The notes: generated by a model not told the origin, from the sequence alone. A DNA stretch of 64,000 nucleotides from Croceivirga sp. (GCA_028284665.1 JANQRG010000042.1:124001-188000); one strand, 5' to 3'; positions 49,988 to 57,747 are shown, numbered from the stretch's first letter. Translations and numbers: made by a program.

Positions 49988-50793
49988 CAGGGCGTGTTAT
50001 CTGAATTATCTTGATCCAGTGCCCGGTCCAAATGGGTATATCCTCCATCCACAAAAATATGCTGCCCTGTGGTATGTCCCGATCTTTCAGAGATCAGGAA
50101 AGCCACCATACTGGCTATTTCCCGACCGGTTGTCATCCGTTTTCCCAATGGGATTTTTTCCATTATGGACTTCAATTTTTGATCCGGATCAGGAAAAGTT
50201 TCAACCCACCTTTTGTATAGCGGCGTAAGACATTCCGCTACAATTAGCGTGTTTACCCGTATTTCGTATTTCAACAATTCAACAGCCCATTCCCGGGTTA
50301 GGGCGGTTCTTCCACCATTGGATGCGGCATACCCTGAAGTACCTCCCTGACCTGTAAAGGAGGTTTTTGATCCGATATTCACGATGGCACCTTTGCTCAC
50401 TTTTAAATAGGGAAGGGAATAATGGGCCATCATATAATAATGCACAACATTGCGTTCGAGCGAACGCATAAAATCAGCATAGTTTCCGCTTTCCAAACCA
50501 ACACCGTCGTTAACCCCTGCATTGTTCACTAACCCATCTATTCTTCCAAACTCACCGGCTATTTTATCAACCGCTGCCTTACACTGTTTAGGATCAGTGA
50601 GTTCGGCGAATGCGTAAGAAGCGTTACCTCCTTTTTGCTTTATCGTGGCAACCGCATCTTTTACATTTTGTTTGTTTCTTCCTATAACAATAGGTATTGC
50701 GTTTTCCTCGGCCAGTACATTGCAAATGGCATTCCCAATTCCCTTTGATCCACCTGTAACCAGGATTACTTTGTTACTTAATCCTAAATCCAT
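49987..50793 (-). CDS. SDR family, putative L-fucose dehydrogenase
   Basis: 268 residues. Proposed first step: L-fucose to L-fuconolactone with NAD(P). SDR fold marks are VTGGSKGIGNAI, NNAGVNDGVG and the catalytic Ser in NIGSKTSFTGQ. The YxxxK motif reads YAASN: Tyr is present, but the Lys is Asn. The surrounding GGRTALTREWAVELLKYEIRVN and C-terminal GHTTGQHIFVDGGY are intact, so the gene is not decayed. Assignment rests on operon position; the other SDR of this operon better fits the later dehydrogenase step. Confidence 0.8.
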   Translation of the reverse strand: MDLGLSNKVILVTGGSKGIGNAICNVLAEENAIPIVIGRNKQNVKDAVATIKQKGGNASYAFAELTDPKQCKAAVDKIAGEFGRIDGLVNNAGVNDGVGLESGNYADFMRSLERNVVHYYMMAHYSLPYLKVSKGAIVNIGSKTSFTGQGGTSGYAASNGGRTALTREWAVELLKYEIRVNTLIVAECLTPLYKRWVETFPDPDQKLKSIMEKIPLGKRMTTGREIASMVAFLISERSGHTTGQHIFVDGGYTHLDRALDQDNSDNTP

Positions 50794-50799
50794 TTTTGT

Positions 50800-51633
50800 T
50801 CACATTTTTAAACTATAGAAGCGAATAGCGTTTTCTCCCATAATCTTTGCCTTTTCACTTTCTGAAAGGAATCTACTGTAAAAATCCGTTATGGCAACAA
50901 CCTCATTGTAGGAACCCGAGAGAAGGCATACCGGCCAATCAGAACCAAATAGGATCCGGTCTACTCCGAAACATTCGAAAATACATTCCACATAAGGTTC
51001 AAAATCGTTTATAGACCATTGTTTCCAAACCGCTTCGGTAACCATTCCGGAAAGCTTGCAGAATACATTAGGAAACCCGGCTAATTCTGAAATTCTCTTT
51101 TTCCACCTGGGATCAATGCCCTCTTTAATACAGGGTTTGGCCAGGTGATCCAGCACAAAAGGTTGACTGTCAAATGTTGAAACCAATTGTATGGCATCGG
51201 GAAGTTGATCGGGATACACCAGGATATCATAGGTTAAACCATACCTCTCTAGTTTGGAGATGCCATTCTGAAAATCCTTTCTTAGCATAAAACCCTCTGG
51301 TTCTGCTTGCACTATATGCCGTATTCCTTTGAAAAAAGGGTCCTCCGTAAAATGAGAGAGTCGTGCTTCGACATCTTCGGCAAGCAAGTCCACCCAACCC
51401 ACGACACCTTTCACAAATTCATTGGTCCTTGCCAGGTTTACTAAAAACTTAGTTTCGTCTTCTGACTGATCGGCCTGGACGGCAACACATCCGTTTACGC
51501 CGTTTTGTTCAAGCAATGGCTTAAGGTGAACCGGCAGAAAATCCTTTTTCAGGATTTTCATCGTATCGTCAATCCAACTATCCCTTTGCGGGTTGTACTG
51601 CCAAAAATGTTGATGTGCATCTATGACATTCAT
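50800..51633 (-). CDS. Amidohydrolase-family lactonase, putative L-fuconolactonase
   Basis: 277 residues, COG3618-type metal-dependent hydrolase. Opens L-fucono-lactone to L-fuconate (second step). Metal-binding pattern HxH is in VIDAHQHFWQYNP; other marks are CVAVQADQSEDETKFLV, GIRHIVQAEPEGFML, VLDHLAKPCIKEG and the C-terminal Asp in ILFGSDWPVCLLS. It overlaps the FAH-family gene by 4 bp (ATGA) and lies 6 bp from the dehydrogenase gene, so it is tightly coupled in the operon. Confidence 0.88.
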   Translation of the reverse strand: MNVIDAHQHFWQYNPQRDSWIDDTMKILKKDFLPVHLKPLLEQNGVNGCVAVQADQSEDETKFLVNLARTNEFVKGVVGWVDLLAEDVEARLSHFTEDPFFKGIRHIVQAEPEGFMLRKDFQNGISKLERYGLTYDILVYPDQLPDAIQLVSTFDSQPFVLDHLAKPCIKEGIDPRWKKRISELAGFPNVFCKLSGMVTEAVWKQWSINDFEPYVECIFECFGVDRILFGSDWPVCLLSGSYNEVVAITDFYSRFLSESEKAKIMGENAIRFYSLKM

Positions 51634-52487
51634 TTCTCAAAAGGGATCACTTTTTGACGGGAAACCCCTAATTTATCAATACCCAATTCCATGATATCTC
51701 CTGCTTTCAGATAGACCGGGGGGGTAAGTCCCAATCCCACGCCAAAAGGAGTTCCTGTGGATATGATATCACCCGGAAGCAAGGTCATAAACTGACTGAT
51801 ATAACTTACAAGCTTCGGAACATCGAAGACCATGTCCGAAGTAGTACTACTTTGCATGATCTCTCCATTCAGTTTTAACCACAAATTGAGATTGTGGGGG
51901 TCAGTTACTTCATCTTTAGTTACTAGATAGGGGCCCAAAGGCGCAAAAGTATCACAACTCTTGCCCTTAACCCACTGGCCTTGACGTTCCAATTGAAATC
52001 CGCGCTCGCTTATGTCATTATGGAGGACGTAACCTGCCACATAGTCCATGGCTTCCTTTTCCTGTACGTATGAAGCCTTTTTACCCATAACAACGGCCAA
52101 TTCCACTTCCCAATCGGATTTCAGGCTCCCTTTGGGAAGCATAACATCGTCAAAAGGTCCAACTATAGCGGTCGTTGACTTAAAAAACAACACAGGTTCT
52201 TCAGGTAGGGCCATTCCACTTTCCGCGGCATGTTTGGCATAATTGAGCCCTACGCACACTATTTTTGATGGGGTATCAATAGGGCAACCCAATCTTTCGT
52301 TACCCGCTATGATCGGAATTTCTTCGCTATTCTTTTCCAACCATAGTTTCAGCGTATCGATCCCATTGTTTGCAAAAAAGTGCTCATTGAAATCTTCACC
52401 AAAACTTGAAATATCCAGACGTTGCCCGTTATCAAGCTCAATTCCGGGCTTTTCTTGTCCTAAATTGCCAAACCGTATTAACTTCAT
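51630..52487 (-). CDS. FAH-family hydrolase, putative 2,4-diketo-3-deoxy-L-fuconate hydrolase
   Basis: 285 residues. In the known non-phosphorylating fucose route of Xanthomonas and Burkholderia this family splits 2,4-diketo-3-deoxyfuconate into pyruvate and L-lactate. Family motifs: VCVGLNYAKHAAESGM, EPVLFFKSTTAIVGP, SDWEVELAVVMGKKA, GYVLHNDISERGFQLERQ, GKSCDTFAPLGPYLV and the closing GDIISTGTPFGVG. Automatic annotation often says ureidoglycolate lyase; the operon argues against that. Confidence 0.9.
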   Translation of the reverse strand: MKLIRFGNLGQEKPGIELDNGQRLDISSFGEDFNEHFFANNGIDTLKLWLEKNSEEIPIIAGNERLGCPIDTPSKIVCVGLNYAKHAAESGMALPEEPVLFFKSTTAIVGPFDDVMLPKGSLKSDWEVELAVVMGKKASYVQEKEAMDYVAGYVLHNDISERGFQLERQGQWVKGKSCDTFAPLGPYLVTKDEVTDPHNLNLWLKLNGEIMQSSTTSDMVFDVPKLVSYISQFMTLLPGDIISTGTPFGVGLGLTPPVYLKAGDIMELGIDKLGVSRQKVIPFEK

Positions 52488-52494
52488 TTATGAT

Positions 52495-53265
52495 TTATCC
52501 GTTTAATTTTATAAACCCACCGTCAATGGGGAAGTCTGTTCCGGTGATAAAAGACGCCTCATCAGAACAAAGATAAAGGGCCAGATGACTGACCTCTTCG
52601 GGCATGCCCATTCTTCCGATAGGTTGGGTCTTAGACAGTTTTTTGAACATTTCTTCCTCCTTTCCGGGATAGTTCTTTTTGATGAATCCATCCACAAATG
52701 GGGTATGTATCCTTGCCGGTGAAATACTGTTGCAACGGATACCGTATTGCAGGTAATCTTTAGCCACAGAATAGGTCATGGTAAGTACGGCTCCCTTGGA
52801 CATGGAATACGCAAAGCGATCTGAAATTCCTACGGAGGACGCAATTGATGCCATATTGAGGATTACCCCCCCTTTTTCCTTCATGTGGGGAATGGCCGCA
52901 TACATGCAATTATACACCCCTTTGATATTCACATCGTAAATCCGGTCCATGGCCTCCTCCGTCGTATCTTCCAGTTTTCCAATATGTGCAATTCCCGCAT
53001 TATTTACCAAAATATCGATAGCATTGTCTTTCCCTAAACCATCGATTACCTTTTTCACCATGGACTGGTCGGCAACATCACATTGATGGAAATAAGCTTT
53101 CCCTCCATTTTCATTGAGTTCCCTTTCCACCGCTTTACCTTTTTCTACATCATATTCCAGAATATTCACGGTACAACCGGATTTGGCGAACGTGACTGCT
53201 ATAGACTTGCCAATGCCACTGGCACCTCCTGTTACAATACTTGTCTTTCCTTTTAAGCTGAACAT
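52495..53265 (-). CDS. SDR family, putative 2-keto-3-deoxy-L-fuconate dehydrogenase
   Basis: 256 residues, classical SDR with full catalytic set: TGGASGIGKSIA, NNAGIAHIG, Ser in NMASIASSVG, and YSMSK. C-terminal TGTDFPIDGGF. Likely oxidises the C4 hydroxyl of 2-keto-3-deoxy-L-fuconate, giving the 2,4-diketo acid cleaved by the downstream FAH-family enzyme (7-bp gap). It follows fuconate dehydratase by 71 bp, which matches pathway order. Which of the two operon SDRs does which step is inferred from this order. Confidence 0.86.
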   Translation of the reverse strand: MFSLKGKTSIVTGGASGIGKSIAVTFAKSGCTVNILEYDVEKGKAVERELNENGGKAYFHQCDVADQSMVKKVIDGLGKDNAIDILVNNAGIAHIGKLEDTTEEAMDRIYDVNIKGVYNCMYAAIPHMKEKGGVILNMASIASSVGISDRFAYSMSKGAVLTMTYSVAKDYLQYGIRCNSISPARIHTPFVDGFIKKNYPGKEEEMFKKLSKTQPIGRMGMPEEVSHLALYLCSDEASFITGTDFPIDGGFIKLNG

Positions 53266-53336
53266 ATTATGTTACTATAACTATTTTGAAAAATCATGCT
53301 ATAGGTGGGTTGCCTTGCCCATTTCCTTGTAGTGGA

Positions 53337-54659
53337 CTAAAGCTTTTGTGCAGGCGTTTTTTGCCACACCACCCCAAGCGGATACGAGTACTTTTCCAGA
53401 GACTCCGTTTTCATGGTAATACTGTAACCGGGCTTAAGAGGCGGCATATAAGCTCCATCTTTAATGACCACAGGATCTAAAAAATGCTCATGAAGATGAT
53501 CCACATACTCAATGACCCTATTTTCCAATGTGCCACTAATGGAAATGTAATCAATCATAGAGAGATGCTGCACATATTCGCATAGCCCAACTCCTCCGGC
53601 GTGCGGGCAAACGGGAATTTGAAACTTGGCAGCCATCAATAAAATAGCAAGAATTTCATTTACGCCTCCCAATCTACAGCTATCTATTTGACATATGCCA
53701 ATGGCCCCAGCTTGAAATAATTGCTTAAAAATGACCCTGTTTTGACAGTGTTCGCCAGTAGCCACCTTTATAGGGGCAACTGCATTTGCAATCCTGGCAT
53801 GTCCTAAAATATCGTCCGGACTTGTCGGTTCTTCAATCCACCAGGGATGAAACCTTGCAAGCTTTTCCATGTTGGCAATGGCCTCTTCCACGTCCCATTT
53901 CTGGTTGGCATCCATCATTAATTTTAAATCTTCACCGATTTCCTCCCTGATAATCTCAGAACGTCTTATATCATCCTCGATACTGGCCCCAACTTTAATT
54001 TTCACGTATTTGAATCCTTCTTCCTTAGCTTCCCGGCATAACTGTCGCATCTTATCGTCCGGATATCCGAGCCAGCCGGCAGAAGTGGTATATGCGGGGT
54101 ACCCTTTTTCCAGGAGCTGTGCAATTCGTTCATTTTTGGTAGAAGCTTTTTGTCGCAAGAGTTCAAGGGCCTCATCCGGGGTAATAGCATCCGTAATGTA
54201 GGTAAAGTCAATACAAGCAACCAGTTGTTCCGGAGACATGTCTGCTAATAGTTTCCAAAGCGGCTTTCCCTCCACCTTGGCGTACAGATCCCAAACCGCA
54301 TTCACAAGGGCCGCCGTGGCAAGATGGATCACTCCTTTTTCCGGGCCTAACCAACGCAATTGACTATCACCTGTAATCATTTTCCAAAACGCCCCCATAT
54401 TTTCCGTAAAGGACTGCAATGTCTTACCCTTGACTAAATAGGACATAGCCTCAATTGCAGCCACACACAGCTCGTTTCCCCGGCCAATAGTAAAAGTAAG
54501 TCCGTGCCCCTCTATACCTTGAGGATGGTCGGTTTTCAAGATGACATAGGCTGCCGAGTAATCTGGATTGGGATTCATGGCATCCGAGCCTTCCATGGTT
54601 TTACTGGTTGGAAAACGAATGTCCTTTGCCAGAATCTCGGTAATCGTAATTTGCTGCAT
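53337..54659 (-). CDS. L-fuconate dehydratase
   Basis: 440 residues, almost the size of the Xanthomonas enzyme (441). Enolase-superfamily, mandelate-racemase subgroup. The catalytic Lys lies in FKYVKIKVGAS, metal ligands in LMMDANQKWD, WWIEEPTSPDD and KVATGEHCQN, and the His base in CPHAGGVGLCEYVQHLSM. Dehydrates L-fuconate to 2-keto-3-deoxy-L-fuconate. First gene of the catabolic operon, with its own promoter and operator between it and araC. Confidence 0.95.
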   Translation of the reverse strand: MQQITITEILAKDIRFPTSKTMEGSDAMNPNPDYSAAYVILKTDHPQGIEGHGLTFTIGRGNELCVAAIEAMSYLVKGKTLQSFTENMGAFWKMITGDSQLRWLGPEKGVIHLATAALVNAVWDLYAKVEGKPLWKLLADMSPEQLVACIDFTYITDAITPDEALELLRQKASTKNERIAQLLEKGYPAYTTSAGWLGYPDDKMRQLCREAKEEGFKYVKIKVGASIEDDIRRSEIIREEIGEDLKLMMDANQKWDVEEAIANMEKLARFHPWWIEEPTSPDDILGHARIANAVAPIKVATGEHCQNRVIFKQLFQAGAIGICQIDSCRLGGVNEILAILLMAAKFQIPVCPHAGGVGLCEYVQHLSMIDYISISGTLENRVIEYVDHLHEHFLDPVVIKDGAYMPPLKPGYSITMKTESLEKYSYPLGVVWQKTPAQKL

Positions 54660-54679
54660 GCACTACAAGTTGAATTTCA

Positions 54680-54687
54680 CAAAAGTA
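54680..54687 (-). promoter_or_regulatory. -7 box of the fucose catabolic operon
   Basis: TACTTTTG on the minus strand, a perfect TAnnTTTG match, 20 bp before the dehydratase start and 58 bp downstream of the operator first base (54745). Confidence 0.8.
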
Positions 54688-54707
54688 GTTAGGAAAATAC
54701 CTACCCA

Positions 54708-54745
54708 CTTCTGATTATATTACATCTTCCAATACTTTTTTTGCC
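54708..54745 (-). promoter_or_regulatory. Operator of the fucose catabolic operon
   Basis: Minus strand GGCAAAAAAAGTATT at 54745-54731, sharing its first 14 bases with the fucosidase site, then the second half-site (TGTAATATAATCAGAAG). Lies between the araC stop and the dehydratase start, so the operon has a promoter separate from araC. Confidence 0.75.
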
Positions 54746-54765
54746 CACCACTTTAAGAGATTTTT

Positions 54766-55632
54766 TTAGGCATAGTTGTGATGGCGTAGATATTGCGTGG
54801 GGGATTTTCCGGTGATTTTTTTGAACTGACGATTAAAATTGGAAATATTATTGAATCCGGATTCATAACATATCCGTGTGATGTTATAGCGTTGCTCGGT
54901 CAATAACTTGCAGGCATATCCAATCCTAATTTCGTTGACATACTCCTTAAAGGTTTTTCGGTTTACCCTTTTGAAGAAACGACTGAACGCGGAAGGGTTC
55001 ATATTGGCCACCTCGGCCACCTCTTTTAAAGCAATGGATTTGTTGAAATTGTTGAAGATGTATTCATAGGTCCTATCCAAATTTTTGCTGTTCGTCTTCC
55101 TAAAAGCATTCAAATAGCCTTCACTTGCCAAAACGGTTACATCCTTCTGACTAGCGAGTATATCAAGAATATGAATAAAACGTATTAACTTATCAAAACC
55201 GTTGTGATTCAGTAGTTCTGTTATTTGCGCGAGGGTTTCTGCAGATAGGTTGTTGAACTTTAGTCCGTACTTGGACTTTTCCACAAGATCTCGAATATGC
55301 TTCAACTCCGGAACCCCTAAAAACCCACTACCCAGGAATTCTTTCTTGAAGTGAATCCCTATGGCTTCGGCAATCAAATCTTCAGATTCAGAAAAATAGG
55401 CATCGTCATTCAACCACATATGGGGTAAATTTTCTCCTATCAAAACTACCTCTCCCTCCTTAAAACGTTCTATGCTATCTCCAATAAAACGGGTCCCTGT
55501 ACTTTGCGCTACCAGTACAAGTTCCAATTCCGGATGATAGTGCCAGACCCTTAAAAAATAAGGGTAACGATTTCTCTTAACGGTAAAGGAATGATCTTTA
55601 AGGCTGCTTCTGTCCAAAAAATGCAGTTTCAT
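54766..55632 (-). CDS. AraC-family regulator of the fucose locus
   Basis: 288 residues. The N-terminal cupin-like sensor domain has VWHYHPELELVLVAQSTGT and GEVVLIGENLPHMW. The C-terminal double helix-turn-helix is complete: ALKEVAEVANMNPSAFSRFF and ICYESGFNNISNFNRQFKKI, ending TGKSPTQYLR. It is divergent from the first fucosidase and upstream of the catabolic operon. Likely senses fucose or a pathway intermediate and binds the four shared sites; activation is inferred from site position upstream of weak -33 regions. A TATATTTG box serves its own promoter. Confidence 0.92.
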   Translation of the reverse strand: MKLHFLDRSSLKDHSFTVKRNRYPYFLRVWHYHPELELVLVAQSTGTRFIGDSIERFKEGEVVLIGENLPHMWLNDDAYFSESEDLIAEAIGIHFKKEFLGSGFLGVPELKHIRDLVEKSKYGLKFNNLSAETLAQITELLNHNGFDKLIRFIHILDILASQKDVTVLASEGYLNAFRKTNSKNLDRTYEYIFNNFNKSIALKEVAEVANMNPSAFSRFFKRVNRKTFKEYVNEIRIGYACKLLTEQRYNITRICYESGFNNISNFNRQFKKITGKSPTQYLRHHNYA

Positions 55633-55677
55633 AAAAAAACGATATAAGATTTTGTCAAATTAAACAAAAAAGTGTTT

Positions 55678-55685
55678 CAAATATA
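55678..55685 (-). promoter_or_regulatory. -7 box of araC
   Basis: TATATTTG on the minus strand, a perfect match, 46 bp before the araC start. No operator at the 58-bp position, so araC is probably not under the same activation. Confidence 0.6.
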
Positions 55686-55712
55686 CATATTTGGCACATC
55701 TGGGTGGCTTTA

Positions 55713-55750
55713 GGCAAAAAAAGTATCATATATGGTTGAATTTTTGGGAG
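55713..55750 (+). promoter_or_regulatory. Operator upstream of the first fucosidase
   Basis: GGCAAAAAAAGTATCATAT at 55713-55731, differing in one base from the susC site, then second half-site GGTTGAATTTTTGGGAG starting 21 bp after the first. The -7 box begins 58 bp from its first base. Confidence 0.78.
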
Positions 55751-55770
55751 ACCCGACCTACGGTCTAATG

Positions 55771-55778
55771 TACTTTTG
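55771..55778 (+). promoter_or_regulatory. -7 box of the first fucosidase unit
   Basis: TACTTTTG, perfect TAnnTTTG and identical to that of the catabolic operon. A TTTG lies 24 bp upstream, longer than usual. Confidence 0.75.
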
Positions 55779-55914
55779 ATGACATAGAACCAGAAATCCA
55801 GGCTTTCTTTGAAGTAACGCCTGGTTTTGGGTACACCAATAGCTTAGATAAACTATGTAATGGATAGAAGAAGTAGCGATCAACACCCTTAGTTTAGTTT
55901 TATCAGCAAGTGGT

Positions 55915-56013
55915 ATGCAAAGGGCCGTGGTGAACCGATCTGACGGAGCGATATCCGTGGCCCTCTTTTTCTGGTTTTTCTCAGAATTAGGTAATAAATA
56001 CTCCAAGGTATGA
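55915..56013 (+). CDS. Possible 32-codon leader ORF overlapping the fucosidase start
   Basis: ATG at 55915 opens a 32-residue frame beginning MQRAVVNRSDGAISVALFF and ending in TGA that overlaps the fucosidase ATG (ATGATG). It spans the terminator-like hairpin, so its translation would disrupt it. The product has a hydrophobic middle. No homology recognised; it could be chance, and no ribosome site is visible. Confidence 0.35.
   Translation: MQRAVVNRSDGAISVALFFWFFSELGNKYSKV
55921..55975 (+). terminator. Terminator-like hairpin in the fucosidase leader
   Basis: AGGGCC (55921) pairs with GGCCCT (55959-55964) and, stacked inside, ACGGA (55943) with TCCGT (55954), leaving a 16-nt bulge on one side; CTTTTTCT follows. 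It lies downstream of the promoter and 35 bp before the fucosidase start, so it would attenuate it or end a short RNA of about 190 nt. Confidence 0.55.
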
Positions 56014-57380
56014 TGAAAGCAACACCATTCCTATTAGGCCTGGTCTTTTTAGGCTTTGTTTCTTCTTTTGCACAAGAAAAGATCTGGAACGAAACAGCGG
56101 AACAAAAAGAAAAACGACTAAAGTGGTGGACCGAAGACCGTTTTGGAATGTTTATCCATTGGGGACTTTATGCGCTTCCCGCACGTCACGAATGGGTAAG
56201 AAACAGGGAAAGAATTACGAACGAGGATTACCAAAAGTATTTTGAACAATTTAACCCAGATCTTTACAATCCCAGGGAGTGGGCCAAAATGGCTAAGCGA
56301 GCCGGCATGAAATATGCGGTCATCACCTCTAAACATCATGAGGGTTTCACACTATTTGATTCCCAGCACACTGATTATAAGGCCACCAATACGCCATATG
56401 GAAAAGATCTCCTACGGGAGTGGGTGGAGGCTTTCAGGGCAGAAGGCCTTAAAATTGGGTTTTACTATTCCTTGATAGATTGGCACCATCCCCATTTTAC
56501 CGTAGATCGTATTCATCCTTTACGTAAGGAAACCGCAGCAGAATACCGTAAAGTAAATAAGGGAAGGGATATGGCAAAATATCGAAAGTATTTACACGAT
56601 CAGGTTCGGGAAATACTGACCGATTATGGTGAAGTGGACATTCTTTGGCTTGACTTTTCCTATCCCGGAGAGTTCGGAAAGGATCGGGAAGATTGGGGAT
56701 CCGTGGAACTGCTGAAAATGGTACGCGAACTACAACCAAAGATTATTGTGAACAACAGGGCCGACCTTGAAGGGTTTAACGGAGGAGGAGACTTTGTTAC
56801 CCCGGAACAGTTCAAAGTTCCGGAATGGCCAACAGTCAATGGTGAAAAAGTGCCCTGGGAAACCTGCCAGACGTTTAGCGGTTCCTGGGGGTATTACAGA
56901 GATGAAAATACCTGGAAAAATACCAAGCAATTACTGGTGCTATTAATAGAAACCGTCAGTAAAGGAGGGAACTTACTCCTAAATGTAGGGCCCACGGCGC
57001 GGGGAACTATTGACGAAAGAGCGCAGCATAGCCTGAAAAGGATAGGGGATTGGATGAAATTCAACAGCCCTTCAATTTATGGCTGTACCCAAGCTCCCAA
57101 AAGCTATAAAGTACCCCAAAATACCTTATTGACCTATAACAAAAAGAAGCATCGCTTATATGTGCATTTACTCGATTATCCCCTTCAAAACTTTGTGCTC
57201 GAAGACTATAAAGGGAAAGTAAAGTATGCACAATTCCTGCACGATGGCTCTGAAATACAAATGAAGGAACCTTACGGGCATGCTTTTGATTTTGAGATGG
57301 GTGAAAAGGATGTGAATTTAGCCTTACCGGTAGTCAAGCCCAATATGGAGATCCCGGTTATTGAATTGATTCTCCATTGA
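56010..57380 (+). CDS. GH29 alpha-L-fucosidase, exported (first copy)
   Basis: 456 residues with a cleavable signal peptide (FLLGLVFLGFVSSFAQ). GH29 retaining fucosidase: WWTEDRFGMFIHWGLYALP, ITSKHHEGFTLFDSQHTDY, FYYSLIDWHHPHF, and the nucleophile Asp in VDILWLDFSYPG. The C-terminal end is a short beta domain. Expected periplasmic. Releases L-fucose from oligosaccharides for the FucP route. The start is ATGATG; the upstream stop of the leader ORF overlaps it. Confidence 0.95.
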   Translation: MMKATPFLLGLVFLGFVSSFAQEKIWNETAEQKEKRLKWWTEDRFGMFIHWGLYALPARHEWVRNRERITNEDYQKYFEQFNPDLYNPREWAKMAKRAGMKYAVITSKHHEGFTLFDSQHTDYKATNTPYGKDLLREWVEAFRAEGLKIGFYYSLIDWHHPHFTVDRIHPLRKETAAEYRKVNKGRDMAKYRKYLHDQVREILTDYGEVDILWLDFSYPGEFGKDREDWGSVELLKMVRELQPKIIVNNRADLEGFNGGGDFVTPEQFKVPEWPTVNGEKVPWETCQTFSGSWGYYRDENTWKNTKQLLVLLIETVSKGGNLLLNVGPTARGTIDERAQHSLKRIGDWMKFNSPSIYGCTQAPKSYKVPQNTLLTYNKKKHRLYVHLLDYPLQNFVLEDYKGKVKYAQFLHDGSEIQMKEPYGHAFDFEMGEKDVNLALPVVKPNMEIPVIELILH

Positions 57381-57620
57381 TTTAATATCGTACCAACACT
57401 CACAATTAGGGACACTTGATTAAAAGATCCCATAGTTTTTCTTGTCCATCAATACTTCGCATAAGATACCCTTTCAACTACCCTGTTGCAACAGAAACTA
57501 CACAACCAAAAAAGAGTATCAAGGTTATCGTTTTATAGGGCCTATACGATCTTAAATGGAGTGCAATGTTGTTGTTTTCTGATTTTAAAAATACATGGAT
57601 TGTGGTATTGATAAAAAAAA

Positions 57621-57658
57621 GGCAAAAAAAATATCATATTGAGCATAATTTTAGGTAG
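57621..57658 (+). promoter_or_regulatory. Operator upstream of susC
   Basis: GGCAAAAAAAATATCATAT at 57621-57639 with second half-site AGCATAATTTTAGGTAG starting 21 bp after the first. The -7 box begins 58 bp from its first base, exactly as at the other two fucose promoters. Confidence 0.78.
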
Positions 57659-57678
57659 ATGTTAAATAAAAGTAAAAT

Positions 57679-57686
57679 TACATTTG
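57679..57686 (+). promoter_or_regulatory. -7 box of the susCD-fucosidase unit
   Basis: TACATTTG, perfect TAnnTTTG, 61 bp before the susC start; no TTG at -33. Confidence 0.75.
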
Positions 57687-57747
57687 GTACGTGATATTCG
57701 CTTCTTCTTGGGTGTGTCCAAATTGAAAAAACCAAAAAACATACACT

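Larger units (their letters stand above)
55633..56009. other. 377-bp divergent control region, araC / fucosidase
   Basis: Contains the araC -7 box (55678-55685, minus), operator (55713-55750, plus), fucosidase -7 box (55771-55778, plus), then a leader of about 225 nt with a terminator-like hairpin (55921-55975) and a short ORF overlapping the fucosidase start. Confidence 0.75.
57381..57747. other. 367-bp region upstream of susC
   Basis: Holds the susC operator (57621-57658) and -7 box (57679-57686). No terminator for the first fucosidase was found, so read-through into susC is possible. Confidence 0.6.

Noticed and set aside
51630-52487. Ureidoglycolate lyase label for the FAH-family gene
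   Set aside because: No purine or allantoin genes nearby; the fucose operon explains it better.
55678-55743. Search for the same operator at the araC promoter
   Set aside because: No GGC-A7 site lies 58 bp upstream of the araC -7 box on the minus strand; the site in this region points to the fucosidase.
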